From Bacillota bacterium (GTDB lineage: Bacteria; Bacillota; Clostridia; Lachnospirales; CAG-274), in the NCBI GenBank assembly GCA_017460805.1, contig JAFUAF010000008.1:1-51044 (forward strand): a stretch of 51,044 nucleotides of DNA, in the 5' to 3' direction. Under the pieces are notes generated by a model. The model did not search any database and was not told where the DNA came from. It saw only the letters and a program-made list of their open reading frames with translations. The translations under genes were made by a program, and so were the position numbers. This document shows positions 1 through 8,240 of this stretch, one piece after another. Position 1 is the first letter of the stretch; each line of letters opens with the position of its first letter.

Positions 1-131
1 ACTATTAAAGTTACTTATAAACAGTGGCGCGCAAGCGCGTTATAGGGGTCGCGCAGGAATCGCATCGCCGCTTCGCGGCTCAGCTCCCAGTCCTGCGCTC
101 CAACACACTTTTGCAAAAGCAAAAGTGTGTT
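1..131. repeat. hairpin-rich intergenic element
   Basis: No credible gene is seen. The stretch is built from inverted repeats. GCGCAGGA at 51-58 pairs with TCCTGCGC at 91-98 and encloses a GCCGC-TTCG-CGGC hairpin. AACACACTTTTGC (102-114) pairs perfectly with 119-131 around an AAAA loop. It directly follows the recA terminator, much as a similar hairpin-rich block follows the terminator near 33.7 kb. It is probably a dispersed repetitive extragenic element; its function is unknown. Confidence 0.5.
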
Positions 132-200
132 AAATTCCAATATAATTCTCGAACTACCACACAAAAAAAAGGATGAAGCACCATACAGGCGCGACATCCC
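132..200 (-). terminator. recA terminator, copy A of a repeated terminator module
   Basis: Read on the minus strand, GGATG (195-199) and CATCC (171-175) form a stem, followed by a run of eight U (170-163), just after the recA stop. The module and its downstream tail are closely similar to 33676-33740, so this looks like a dispersed repeat that carries a terminator. Confidence 0.7.
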
Positions 201-209
201 ATAAATTTT

Positions 210-1286
210 TTATTCTGTTATTTCTTCCTCAACAGGTGCGGCAACAGCGCCGCCAAGAGGTTCAAGTCCGTTTGCTACCCTTACTTTATTTTCTATTTCA
301 AGCAAAAGGTCGGGGTTTTCCTTAAGGAATTTCTTTGCATTTTCACGTCCCTGGCCAAGTCTGTCGTTATTATAGCTGTACCATGCGCCGCCTTTTTGAA
401 CGATATCCATTTCTGCGGCAATATCCAGTACATCGCCCTCGTGGCTGATGCCCTGGCCGTAGATAATATCAAACTCGGTCTTTTTGAAAGGAGGTGCTAC
501 CTTATTTTTAACGATCTTTACCTTGGTTCTGTTGCCGATTATCTCCGTACCGTCTTTGATAGGATCGGCCTTTCTGATGTCCATTCTGACGGAAGCGTAG
601 AATTTAAGCGCCTTACCGCCTGTTGTAGTTTCGGGATTACCGAACATTACGCCGATCTTTTCACGAAGCTGATTGATAAATACCACGATACATTTGCTTT
701 TTGCGGTAACGGATGTGAGCTTACGCAAAGCCTGGCTCATAAGACGTGCCTGAAGACCCATGTGTGAGTCGCCCATTTCGCCCTCTATTTCTGCCTTGGG
801 AACAAGGGCTGCAACGGAGTCCACGATTATTATATCCACAGCGCCGCTGCGTACAAGTGTTTCCGCAATTTCAAGTGCCTGCTCGCCGTCATCGGGCTGA
901 GAAACATAAAGCTCGTTTATATCAACACCCAAATTCTGCGCATAAACAGGGTCAAGAGCGTGCTCGGCATCAATAAAGCCCGCAATGCCGCCCGCTTTTT
1001 GAACTTCCGCTACCATATGCAGGGCAACTGTTGTTTTACCGCTGCTCTCGGGGCCGTATATCTCGATAATTCTGCCCTTTGGTATACCGCCTACGCCAAG
1101 CGCCAGATCAAGTGAAAGAGCGCCCGTAGAAACGGTCTCGATACCCGTGTTTTTAAGGTTGTCGCCAAGTTTCATAATAGAACCCTTGCCGAAGTCCTTT
1201 TCTATTTTGCCGACTGCGGCTTTCATGGCCTCTTTTTTTTCGCTGTTGAAGTTTTCATCTGCCTCGTTTACTTTTACTTTTGCCAT
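210..1286 (-). CDS. recA: recombinase RecA
   Basis: RecA forms ATP-dependent filaments on single-stranded DNA, catalyses strand exchange and acts as co-protease for LexA. The 358-residue product has the family length. The Walker A motif GPESSGKT is at residues 78-85, followed by the Walker B region [10 protein letters not shown] and the DNA-binding loop segment [14 protein letters not shown]. The short acidic C-terminal tail is typical. The ATG is preceded by AAGGAGAAAG. It lies 22 bases downstream of cinA on the same strand, the classic cinA-recA operon. No obvious Gram-positive LexA box was seen in the promoter region, so SOS control is not shown here. Its position about 8 kb from the origin implies high gene dosage during fast growth (inference). 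Confidence 0.98.
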   Translation of the reverse strand: MAKVKVNEADENFNSEKKEAMKAAVGKIEKDFGKGSIMKLGDNLKNTGIETVSTGALSLDLALGVGGIPKGRIIEIYGPESSGKTTVALHMVAEVQKAGGIAGFIDAEHALDPVYAQNLGVDINELYVSQPDDGEQALEIAETLVRSGAVDIIIVDSVAALVPKAEIEGEMGDSHMGLQARLMSQALRKLTSVTAKSKCIVVFINQLREKIGVMFGNPETTTGGKALKFYASVRMDIRKADPIKDGTEIIGNRTKVKIVKNKVAPPFKKTEFDIIYGQGISHEGDVLDIAAEMDIVQKGGAWYSYNNDRLGQGRENAKKFLKENPDLLLEIENKVRVANGLEPLGGAVAAPVEEEITE

Positions 1287-1308
1287 ATCTTTCTCCTTAA
1301 ATTTTTAA

Positions 1309-1794
1309 TTAAATTTCTTTATCTAAAATATCGTTAAGTTCGTTTAAAAGTATATTTGTTGTCTGCTGTCTTATTTCGGTGCGTGTGCCGCTTAATTGAA
1401 GCAGGCGTGTCTTTACGCTTCCTTTTACGCAAATGCCGATATAGACTGTTCCGACGGGTTTTTCGGGAGTTCCGCCGCCCGGACCCGCAACACCCGTAGT
1501 GCTGATACCTATATCCGTATTGCTGTTAAGACTTACTCCCCTGCACATTTCCTCCGCAGTCTGATGACTGACGGCACCGTATTTTTCAAGTGTTTCTTTT
1601 TTAACACCCAAAAATTTCATCTTGGCTTCATTGCTGTAGGAAACCACTCCGTCCATAAAAACCGCCGAAGCACCCGGATAATCCACTATAGCCGACGAGA
1701 CCATGCCGCCCGTGCAGCTTTCCGCCGCGGAGATCGTAAGCCCCTTTTGTTCAAGCTTTTTTACTATACTTTCAACACAGCTGTAATTGTCCAT
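1309..1794 (-). CDS. cinA: CinA C-terminal-domain protein (nicotinamide-nucleotide amidase type)
   Basis: The protein is 161 residues, the length of the stand-alone CinA C-terminal domain (PncC type). This family deamidates nicotinamide mononucleotide in pyridine-nucleotide recycling. The motif AAESCTGG at 23-30 and the segment GVAGPGGGTPEKPVGTVYIG are diagnostic. The N-terminal molybdopterin-binding-like domain of full CinA is absent, so it is either a naturally short form or a pncC orthologue. It is cotranscribed with recA, a very common pairing in Firmicutes. A TTGATT/TATAAT promoter lies about 50 bases upstream. Confidence 0.9.
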   Translation of the reverse strand: MDNYSCVESIVKKLEQKGLTISAAESCTGGMVSSAIVDYPGASAVFMDGVVSYSNEAKMKFLGVKKETLEKYGAVSHQTAEEMCRGVSLNSNTDIGISTTGVAGPGGGTPEKPVGTVYIGICVKGSVKTRLLQLSGTRTEIRQQTTNILLNELNDILDKEI

Positions 1795-1841
1795 ATCTTG
1801 TCCTCACAAAACAATTTTTTTAATTCATCTTTACAAAAAAT

Positions 1842-1870
1842 ATTATAAAACATAAATTAAAAAAAATCAA
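1842..1870 (-). promoter_or_regulatory. promoter of cinA-recA
   Basis: On the minus strand, TTGATT (1870-1865) and TATAAT (1847-1842) are 17 bases apart. They sit upstream of cinA in an AT-rich gap. Confidence 0.5.
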
Positions 1871-1938
1871 TAAAAAAATCGAAATTTTTTTCGGAAAAAT
1901 TTTTATTGCACTATTTTCAGGACATTAAAATTTAAAAT

Positions 1939-1967
1939 AAAAAAAGACGAAGAACAAAGTCTTCGTC
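1939..1967 (-). terminator. terminator of the tRNA pair
   Basis: A perfect 8-bp stem, GACGAAGA/TCTTCGTC (1946-1953 with 1960-1967), is followed on the minus strand by seven U. It lies seven bases past the 3' end of tRNA-Met. Confidence 0.85.
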
Positions 1968-1973
1968 AAATAA

Positions 1974-2047
1974 TAGCGGAAGGGGGATTTGAACCCTCGA
2001 CACCACGGGTATGAACCGTGTGCTCTAGCCAACTGAGCTATTCCGCC
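1974..2047 (-). tRNA. tRNA-Met (CAU), elongator type
   Basis: The 74-nt cloverleaf reads GGCGGAA-TA-GCTC...GAGC, then anticodon stem CACGG/CCGTG with loop TTCATAC, T-arm GAGGG-TTCAAAT-CCCCC, acceptor TTCCGCT and discriminator A. CCA is not encoded. The anticodon stem lacks the three G-C pairs of initiator tRNA, and position 1-72 is G-U rather than C-A. Elongator Met is therefore favoured. A lysidine-modified Ile2 tRNA has the same CAU anticodon and cannot be wholly excluded. Confidence 0.93.
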
Positions 2048-2103
2048 ATATATGTCAAAGCCTGCACCCCGCAAAACGGGGTACCGACTTAATTTTTAAA
2101 AAA

Positions 2104-2176
2104 TGGGAACAATAGGGCTCGAACCTATGACCCTCTGCTTGTAAGGCAGATGCTCTCCCAGCTGAGCTATGCTCCC
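2104..2176 (-). tRNA. tRNA-Val (UAC)
   Basis: The 73-nt cloverleaf has acceptor GGGAGCA/TGTTCCC, D-arm GCTC/GAGC, anticodon stem TCTGC/GCAGA with loop CTTACAA (anticodon UAC) and T-arm ATAGG-TTCGAGC-CCTAT. CCA is not encoded. It lies 56 bases upstream of tRNA-Met, and the spacer holds a small ACCCCG/CGGGGT hairpin. The two are probably one transcript. Confidence 0.95.
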
Positions 2177-2232
2177 ATATGCTGCCGTTTACCCGACAAC
2201 AAAATAGATTATAGCATTATTTTAAAGAGTTG

Positions 2233-3066
2233 TCAACACTTTTTTAAAAATAAATTTATTTTTTTTACAACTTCTTCGTTCCACAGTATTTCATTGTGTC
2301 TAAGACCCGAAGCCGTAAAAAGTTCGGCATCGGAAAAATTTTTGCTTAATCTTTCGGAACTTTCATAAGGAATGACCTCATCATCCTTCGAAGCAAAAAT
2401 AAGTGTCTGCGCCTTTACATCTTTTGCATACTTATAACTTTTAAAAGGGTAAATTATCAGTTTTTTTGCCGCACCGTGAAAAATATCAACAAAATTATTA
2501 TATGCAGATGCCATTTCATCATAGGGGGCGGCAAGTATAAGCCCAGATACTTCATAATTTGCCGAAGCATAAACGGCCGCGCCCGTACCCAGACTGAAAC
2601 CCATTACAACTATTTTTTCGTTAAGAGTCTCGTCTGCGCCTACATACCGCATTACCGAATTTACTGTTTCGAATATGCTTTTTTCGGACGGACTGCCGCC
2701 GCTTTCCCCATAACCGGGGTAATCGACGGAAAGTACATTATAATCGGCAAAATACTTCCAGCACTCATTTATATCCCAATTTTGCATATTTAAAGCACTT
2801 ATTTGTGAATTGCCGCCGAAATATACAAGTGTTTTGCGGCTTTCGTCACAGCGGTGCAGCCAGCCGACACAGGTATATTTTCCGTTTTGTATCTCCGTTT
2901 TTTCAAAGCCGTTTTGCATCATATATTCTTCTGCCTGCATATTTCTGAAAGGGTGAAAAAGCATTTTATTTTGTATTATACAGACAGCCGAAAATAGAAT
3001 TGCCAATAAACCCAAAAGGGTCAAAACGAGAATTGCCGCTTTGACCCTCTTATTAGTTTTTTTCAT
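2233..3066 (-). CDS. membrane-anchored alpha/beta hydrolase
   Basis: The 277-residue protein has an N-terminal membrane anchor (about residues 9-32) and then an alpha/beta hydrolase fold of the BEM46/dienelactone type. The oxyanion strand YFGGN is at 82-86. The nucleophile elbow GFSLG puts the catalytic Ser at 158. The acid is Asp228 or Asp229 (SKDDEVIP) and His257 (GLRHNE) completes the triad. The substrate is not predictable. The start overlaps the sirtuin stop (TAATG), so it is the translationally coupled last gene of the Lrp-aminotransferase-sirtuin operon. Confidence 0.82.
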   Translation of the reverse strand: MKKTNKRVKAAILVLTLLGLLAILFSAVCIIQNKMLFHPFRNMQAEEYMMQNGFEKTEIQNGKYTCVGWLHRCDESRKTLVYFGGNSQISALNMQNWDINECWKYFADYNVLSVDYPGYGESGGSPSEKSIFETVNSVMRYVGADETLNEKIVVMGFSLGTGAAVYASANYEVSGLILAAPYDEMASAYNNFVDIFHGAAKKLIIYPFKSYKYAKDVKAQTLIFASKDDEVIPYESSERLSKNFSDAELFTASGLRHNEILWNEEVVKKINLFLKKC

Positions 3067-3797
3067 TACATTATATCCTGAAATACCCTGCCGATACTGT
3101 CATGTATAGCCAGTTTAGCAAGATTATCGTATGTTGTTTCACCCTTATTTATAAGAATAAGCTTATTGCCGCGGTAAGCACTTACAAGACTTGCGGCAGG
3201 ATAAACCACAAGGGAAGTGCCGCCGACGATAAGCACATCAGCCTCGGAAATAACTTTATAAGCCTTATTCCAGACATCATTGTCAAGCGGTTCTTCATAC
3301 AAAACAACATCGGGCTTGATTATGCCGCCGCATTTTTCACACTTAGGCACGCCCTCACAGTCTATTATATCACGCAAAGGATAAAATTCTCCACATTCCA
3401 TGCAGTAATTTCTGTAAACCGAGCCGTGAAGTTCAAGCACGTTTTTACTGCCTGCAAGCTGATGAAGATTATCTATATTCTGTGTCACAACAGCCTTTAA
3501 TTTGCCCATTTCTTCAAGCTTTGCAAGTGCAAAATGTGCAACATTGGGCTTTGCATCAGGATATACCATATTATTAAAATAATAATCATAGAATGTATCC
3601 GTATGTTTCATAAAATAGCTGTGGCTTATAATTTCCTCGGGAGAATTGCCGTATTTTATTTTTGTATTGTAAAGACCGTCGGCAGATCTGAAATCGGGTA
3701 TGCCGCTTTCGGTAGAAACGCCCGCACCGCCGAGGAATACTATATTATCACTTTCATCAATAATTTGTTTCAATTCTTCGTAGATCAAATCATTCAC
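3066..3797 (-). CDS. cobB: NAD-dependent protein deacylase, Sir2 family
   Basis: Sirtuins remove acyl groups from lysine using NAD. Visible motifs are GAGVS (24-28), the acid segment GIPDFRS, TQNID (105-109), the catalytic His124 in LHG, and a four-Cys zinc site (Cys132, 135, 153, 156). Length (243) and the segment IKPDVVLYEE fit bacterial class U/III sirtuins. The start is GTG at 3797, since no ATG fits better. It sits 13 bases after the aminotransferase, in the same operon. The symbol is by family only. Confidence 0.92.
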   Translation of the reverse strand: MNDLIYEELKQIIDESDNIVFLGGAGVSTESGIPDFRSADGLYNTKIKYGNSPEEIISHSYFMKHTDTFYDYYFNNMVYPDAKPNVAHFALAKLEEMGKLKAVVTQNIDNLHQLAGSKNVLELHGSVYRNYCMECGEFYPLRDIIDCEGVPKCEKCGGIIKPDVVLYEEPLDNDVWNKAYKVISEADVLIVGGTSLVVYPAASLVSAYRGNKLILINKGETTYDNLAKLAIHDSIGRVFQDIM

Positions 3798-3810
3798 CCC
3801 AATCCGAAAA

Positions 3811-4986
3811 TCACTTTTTTAATTTTTCCACAAAAACAGCTATTTTTTCAAGTGCTTTTTTGATATCGTCTATAGAATATGCGTAGGAACAGCGGATAAA
3901 ACCTTCGCCCGCATCGCCGAATGCAGTACCCGGCACAACAGCCACTTTTTGGTCGTAAAGAAGCTGTGTACAAAAATCATCCGAACTAAGACCCGTTGAT
4001 TTTATGCAGGGGAAGAGATAGAAAGCGCCTAAAGCTTCAAAACAGTCAAGACCCATATCAAGAAAGCCTTGACGCATCACACGTCGGCGCATCTCATACT
4101 GCTTGCGCATTTTTTCGACCTCGCCGTCACAGCTGCGAAGACCCTCGACAGCCGCACGCTGACTTATTGTAGGCGCACACATTATAACATACTGATGCAC
4201 CTTTATCATTTGCTTAATTATAGGCGCGGGACCCATAGCATAGCCGAGTCTCCAGCCCGTCATGGCATAGCCCTTTGAAAAACCGTTTACAAGTATGGTC
4301 TTATCGCGCAGTTCGGGGAACTGTACGGGCGAACAATGTTTTTTGCCGTTGTATGTAAGCTCCGAATAAATTTCGTCGCTTATTATCAGAATATCTCTGT
4401 CTTTCAGGGCTTCTGCTATTTTCGCCCAGTCCTCGTATTCCATTATCGCGCCCGTAGGATTATTGGGATAACAGGCGATTATTGCCTTTGTTTTATCCGT
4501 TACCTTTTCAAGTATCTGCTCGGGCTGTAGTCTGAAATCAAATTCGGCGGTCGTATTTACCACAACGGGAGTACCGCCCGCAAGCGTAACACAAGGTTTA
4601 TAACAGACATAAGACGGCTCGACCACAAGAACCTCGTCCCCCGGGCCTACTACCGTTCTCATGGCCGCATCGACAGCCTCGCTGCCGCCGACGGTCACAA
4701 GTACCTCTGTTTTAGGATCGTAATTTACATCAAGTGTTCTTTTTATATAATTGCATATTTCCCTGCGCAGTTCCAAAAGACCCGCGTTTGAAGTATAGAC
4801 CGTGCGGCCCTTTTCAAGCGTATAAATGGCGCGCTCCCTTATAGGCCAGGGCGTGTCAAAATCGGGCTCGCCCACACCTAAAGAAATAACATCATCCATT
4901 TCGCTTGCTATATCAAAAAACTTTCTTATGCCCGAAAAAGGCATATCAAGCACTTTTTTATTTACAAAATCTTCGGGTTTTTTCAT
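3811..4986 (-). CDS. PLP-dependent aminotransferase, class I/II
   Basis: A fold-type I aminotransferase of 391 residues. Key positions are Asn175 (YPNNPTG), Asp204 (SDEIY) and the Schiff-base Lys238 in NGFSKGYAMTGWRLG, plus the C-terminal Arg in GFIRCSYA that binds the substrate carboxylate. Sequence type resembles PatA-like and aspartate/aromatic aminotransferases; the exact amino acid cannot be assigned. It overlaps the preceding Lrp-type regulator by 4 bases (ATGA). This pairing is common in Clostridia and suggests that the regulator senses an amino acid handled by the enzyme (inference). Confidence 0.92.
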   Translation of the reverse strand: MKKPEDFVNKKVLDMPFSGIRKFFDIASEMDDVISLGVGEPDFDTPWPIRERAIYTLEKGRTVYTSNAGLLELRREICNYIKRTLDVNYDPKTEVLVTVGGSEAVDAAMRTVVGPGDEVLVVEPSYVCYKPCVTLAGGTPVVVNTTAEFDFRLQPEQILEKVTDKTKAIIACYPNNPTGAIMEYEDWAKIAEALKDRDILIISDEIYSELTYNGKKHCSPVQFPELRDKTILVNGFSKGYAMTGWRLGYAMGPAPIIKQMIKVHQYVIMCAPTISQRAAVEGLRSCDGEVEKMRKQYEMRRRVMRQGFLDMGLDCFEALGAFYLFPCIKSTGLSSDDFCTQLLYDQKVAVVPGTAFGDAGEGFIRCSYAYSIDDIKKALEKIAVFVEKLKK

Positions 4987-5477
4987 GGCGAAACTATCAT
5001 CCTTTCGTCATCTGCATTATTTTTCTCAAAAATAACGCCGTGTTCCTTGTATCTTTTAAGCACAAAATGAGTAGCGGTGCTTAAAACGCTGTCAAGTGTG
5101 GATAACTTTGAGGATACAAAAGTAGAAATATCTCTCAGGTTTTTACCCTCTATCATAACAAGGATATCATAGCCGCCCGACATAAGAAAGACGCTTTTTA
5201 CCTCGCTGAAGCCATAGATCCGTCTTGCTATATGCTCAAAACCCATATCTCTTTTGGGTGTTACCTTTACTTCTATCATTGCGGTAACAATATCGTCCTT
5301 TACACTTTCCCAGTTGATAAGGGTCGAATAACCGCAGATAACCTTGTCCGCCTCCATTTCGGCAATGGCGGACGCGACCTCCTGCTCGGGCTTGCCAAGC
5401 ATAAGCGCTATTTCTTCAACTGTTTTTCTGCTGTCGTTTTCCAGAATTTCAAGTATGTCTTTTTTCACTGAAAACAC
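4983..5477 (-). CDS. Lrp/AsnC-family transcriptional regulator
   Basis: The 164-residue protein has an N-terminal winged helix (about 1-60, with ILENDSRKTVEEIALMLGKPEQEVASAI split around the recognition helix) and a C-terminal RAM/ligand domain (about 70-150, with VKSVFLMSGGYDILVMIEG). Such proteins are octameric regulators that respond to amino acids. It is the first gene of the operon with the aminotransferase, sirtuin and hydrolase, and is probably autoregulatory. Confidence 0.88.
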   Translation of the reverse strand: MFSVKKDILEILENDSRKTVEEIALMLGKPEQEVASAIAEMEADKVICGYSTLINWESVKDDIVTAMIEVKVTPKRDMGFEHIARRIYGFSEVKSVFLMSGGYDILVMIEGKNLRDISTFVSSKLSTLDSVLSTATHFVLKRYKEHGVIFEKNNADDERMIVSP

Positions 5478-5576
5478 CCCTTATCATTTATACTTTGGAA
5501 GTTCTTTTTTAAGAACATTCTTTATAACATTATAACTTGTTTTATACACAAATACAAGTAAAACTTTATTTGTGTT

Positions 5577-6653
5577 TTATTGTTTTTCAACCATTCCGTC
5601 CTTTACATAAAAAATACTGCCGTCTTTGCAGATACTTTTTATATTGTCGTCGATGCCTGTCGAAGTAACTATCGTCTGGACATCGGCGATATTGTTGATA
5701 AGATACTCCTGTCTTTTTTTATCGAGTTCGGAGAGTACATCATCAAGCAGCAGAACGGGGTAGTGGTCTTTTTCTTTTTTTATAAGTTCTATCTCCGCCA
5801 TTTTAGTGGAAAGACAGGCTGTGCGCTGCTGTCCCTGCGAGCCGTATTCACGCACATTCACGCCGTTTATATAAAAATTCATATCGTCTTTATGTATGCC
5901 GACGGAGGTATTGCCGTAATATATATCTTTCTCGCGGTTTTGCACCAGTTTTTTATAAAAATGGTTTTTATCTGTATTGGGCTTGTATTCAAGGCTTAAT
6001 TTTTCGCTGCCTGCGGTTATTTTAGCATGAACATCCGCCGCTATATCGGAGATCTTAAGTATAAAATCATTTCTCATATCAATAAGATCCGCGCCGTATT
6101 CCGCAAGCTGCATATCCCAAATATCGAGAGTATCATCGGGTTTTTTTATATTTTTCAAAAGATTGTTTCGCTGTTTTAAAACCTTGTAATACTGTTTGAG
6201 ATTATAGTAATAAAGCTTGTCTATCTGACACATTTCCATGTCGATAAAACGTCGGCGTTCCCCCGGGCCCGCCTTTATAAGCTGTAGATTTTCGGGACAG
6301 AAAATGACCACATTAAGCGTTCCCAAAAGCTCGCCTATGCGCTTTACGGCAAGGCCGTTTATACAGATACCCTTTTTGCCGTTTGAGCGCACGGTTATAT
6401 CTATACGGTCAAGACGGCCGTAGTCGTCCCTTACAAAAATTTTTATAAAAGCCGCATCTTTTTTGAAATTGACAAGTTCCTTGTCGTTGTTGGTGCGGTG
6501 GCTTCTGCCTGTGGCGCAGTAATACACGGACTCCAGGATATTTGTTTTCCCTTGGGCATTATCGCCGAAAAGCACGCTTGTTTTCTTATGCGGTTTTAAT
6601 TCAAGCTCTTTTATATTTCTGTAATTTTTTAGTTCAATGCTTTCTATAAACAT
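5577..6653 (-). CDS. recF: DNA repair/replication protein RecF
   Basis: RecF is an SMC-like ATPase that loads RecA at gaps with RecO and RecR. Its 358 residues match the family length. Walker A is GDNAQGKT (30-37), the ABC-like signature region is YGSQGQQRT, and the Walker B segment is PVLLLDDVLSELD. The start codon follows directly after the yaaA stop (TAA then ATG), showing coupling in the dnaA-dnaN-yaaA-recF operon. Confidence 0.97.
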   Translation of the reverse strand: MFIESIELKNYRNIKELELKPHKKTSVLFGDNAQGKTNILESVYYCATGRSHRTNNDKELVNFKKDAAFIKIFVRDDYGRLDRIDITVRSNGKKGICINGLAVKRIGELLGTLNVVIFCPENLQLIKAGPGERRRFIDMEMCQIDKLYYYNLKQYYKVLKQRNNLLKNIKKPDDTLDIWDMQLAEYGADLIDMRNDFILKISDIAADVHAKITAGSEKLSLEYKPNTDKNHFYKKLVQNREKDIYYGNTSVGIHKDDMNFYINGVNVREYGSQGQQRTACLSTKMAEIELIKKEKDHYPVLLLDDVLSELDKKRQEYLINNIADVQTIVTSTGIDDNIKSICKDGSIFYVKDGMVEKQ

Positions 6654-6866
6654 TTAAGCCTTGACCGCCTTATATTCGACACCCTCAAATTCAACTGTGT
6701 CGCCCTCGTATATTTTTTTGCCGCGCATAGTGCAGACTTCGCCGTTTACCTTTACATTGCCCTCTTGTATAAAATATTTGGCATCCGAGCCAGACGAGAC
6801 TGCATTAGCAAATTTAAGAAACTGCTGTAATTTTATAAATTCCGTTTCTATTGCGATATATTCCAT
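6654..6866 (-). CDS. yaaA: S4-domain RNA-binding protein YaaA
   Basis: A 70-residue single S4 domain. It carries the motif LKFANAVSSGSDAKYFI and then GNVKVNGEVCTMRGKKIY, the S4 RNA-binding surface. It occupies the conserved slot between dnaN and recF seen throughout Firmicutes. The precise role is unresolved; 50S assembly has been proposed for the family. It starts 11 bases after dnaN. Confidence 0.93.
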   Translation of the reverse strand: MEYIAIETEFIKLQQFLKFANAVSSGSDAKYFIQEGNVKVNGEVCTMRGKKIYEGDTVEFEGVEYKAVKA

Positions 6867-6877
6867 AATTTTTCCTC

Positions 6878-7984
6878 TCAGATCTTAACGGGAAGCACAA
6901 GATATTTAAAATCATCGTTGCCTATGCTGCTTTTTACTATACACGGCGAAAGGCTGCTGATAAAGTACATTGTAAGTTCTTCCTCGTCTACTACCCTGCA
7001 TATATCCAGAAGATATCTCGGGCTGAAACCTATTTTTATCTCCTCGCCCTCAAAATCTATCTCGGCATCCTCGTAAACATCACCCGTGCTGTTCTGTGCG
7101 CTTATTTTGATAGTGCCGTCCGTAATTTCAAGTATTACCTCAACTTTTTTGACCTCTCTTGCAATAAGAAGCAGACAGCGCTCGAGACAGCTCATCAAAA
7201 ATTCGCGGTTTACGGTTATTTTGGTCTTATAATCGTTTGTAAACATCTTGCCGTATTCAAGGTAATCGCCCTCGAAAAGTCTTGAAGTCAGCTTGCAGCT
7301 TGAAAGTCTGAATTCTATAAACTTGTCGTTAAAATAAAGTTCGGCATCCTCTTCGTCCTCCACAAGACGTGATACCTCGTTAAGCGCCTTGCCCGGCACA
7401 ACTATTTTTCCGTTAAAATCATCGCTGTTTTCCCTTAACATAGTTCTGTAGGCTATTCTGTGACCGTCAACGGCTACCATATTGAAACGCTGACCCACAA
7501 ATTCAAAAAGTTCGCCCGTAAGGATAGGTCTGTAATCCACCTGTGCGATAGAAAAAATAGTCTGCTTTATCATAGATTTAAGGTCCTTGCCCTTGATGCT
7601 TATGGGCGAGCCGTTTTCTATCTGCTTCGGAAGAGGAAATTCGCTGCCGTCCAGACCTGCGATAGTTACCTTTACACGTCCGCTTTTAAGTGTGGTCACA
7701 AAATTTTCGTCCGTTTCTATATCAACTCTGCCTTTCATAGAGCGTACAAAGTCAAAAAACATCTTTGCATCAAGCGCTACATCGCCTATGTTATAGACAT
7801 CCGCACCCTCTATATAGGAGGTCTCTATGCTTTGTTCAAGGTCGTTTGCTATAAGCTTGAAGCCTTCTCTGTCGGCTTTTAAAAGTATACATTCAAGTAT
7901 TGGTGATGTGGTTCTTGACGAAACACATTTCTGCACTATATTTATATTGTCCAGTAACTCTTTTTGGTCACATGAAATATGCAT
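6878..7984 (-). CDS. dnaN: DNA polymerase III beta sliding clamp
   Basis: The beta clamp encircles DNA and tethers the polymerase. The 368-residue protein starts MHISCDQKELL and has the three repeated clamp domains. The C-terminal segment ends LVLPVKI, the usual terminus that forms the protein-binding cleft. The start has AAAAAGGAGAACG upstream. It is separated from dnaA by 256 bases that hold further origin-like sequence. Confidence 0.97.
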   Translation of the reverse strand: MHISCDQKELLDNINIVQKCVSSRTTSPILECILLKADREGFKLIANDLEQSIETSYIEGADVYNIGDVALDAKMFFDFVRSMKGRVDIETDENFVTTLKSGRVKVTIAGLDGSEFPLPKQIENGSPISIKGKDLKSMIKQTIFSIAQVDYRPILTGELFEFVGQRFNMVAVDGHRIAYRTMLRENSDDFNGKIVVPGKALNEVSRLVEDEEDAELYFNDKFIEFRLSSCKLTSRLFEGDYLEYGKMFTNDYKTKITVNREFLMSCLERCLLLIAREVKKVEVILEITDGTIKISAQNSTGDVYEDAEIDFEGEEIKIGFSPRYLLDICRVVDEEELTMYFISSLSPCIVKSSIGNDDFKYLVLPVKI

Positions 7985-8240
7985 GGTTCGTTCTCCTTTT
8001 TCAGATATATATAATATTGTTTATTTTAATTAGTAGTAATAGCAGTAGGGACTGTGATTATATGGATAAGTACAAATTATCCCTTGTTTTACATATTTTT
8101 GATGTCATTAAGCTGTTGAAAAATGCCGTTTTTTTTAACACTTTGTCAAGACTCGTCCACATATAAATAATGGCATATTTAAGACAGTGACATATATCAA
8201 CACTATTTTAACACTATTTTAACATTACTATGTTGATAAC
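7985..8240. other. dnaA-dnaN intergenic AT-rich region with origin-like signals
   Basis: No gene is seen. There are candidate DnaA boxes one mismatch from consensus: TATGGATAA at 8061-8069 and TGTTGATAA at 8231-8239. An 11-bp tandem repeat, AACACTATTTT, occurs at 8199-8209 and 8210-8220. By analogy with the bipartite oriC of Bacillus, this could be the second (downstream) half of the origin, but the boxes are sparse. The dnaN promoter probably lies within 7985-8040. Confidence 0.45.

Noticed and set aside
15..197. Open frame on the minus strand downstream of recA
   Set aside because: It runs through hairpin repeats and the recA terminator and has no ribosome site or family resemblance.
2048..2103. 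Hairpin ACCCCG/CGGGGT between the two tRNAs as a terminator
   Set aside because: No U run follows on the minus strand; more likely a processing structure.
8199..8220. Short tandem repeat as a CRISPR or iteron array
   Set aside because: Only two 11-bp units without spacers; at most part of the origin.
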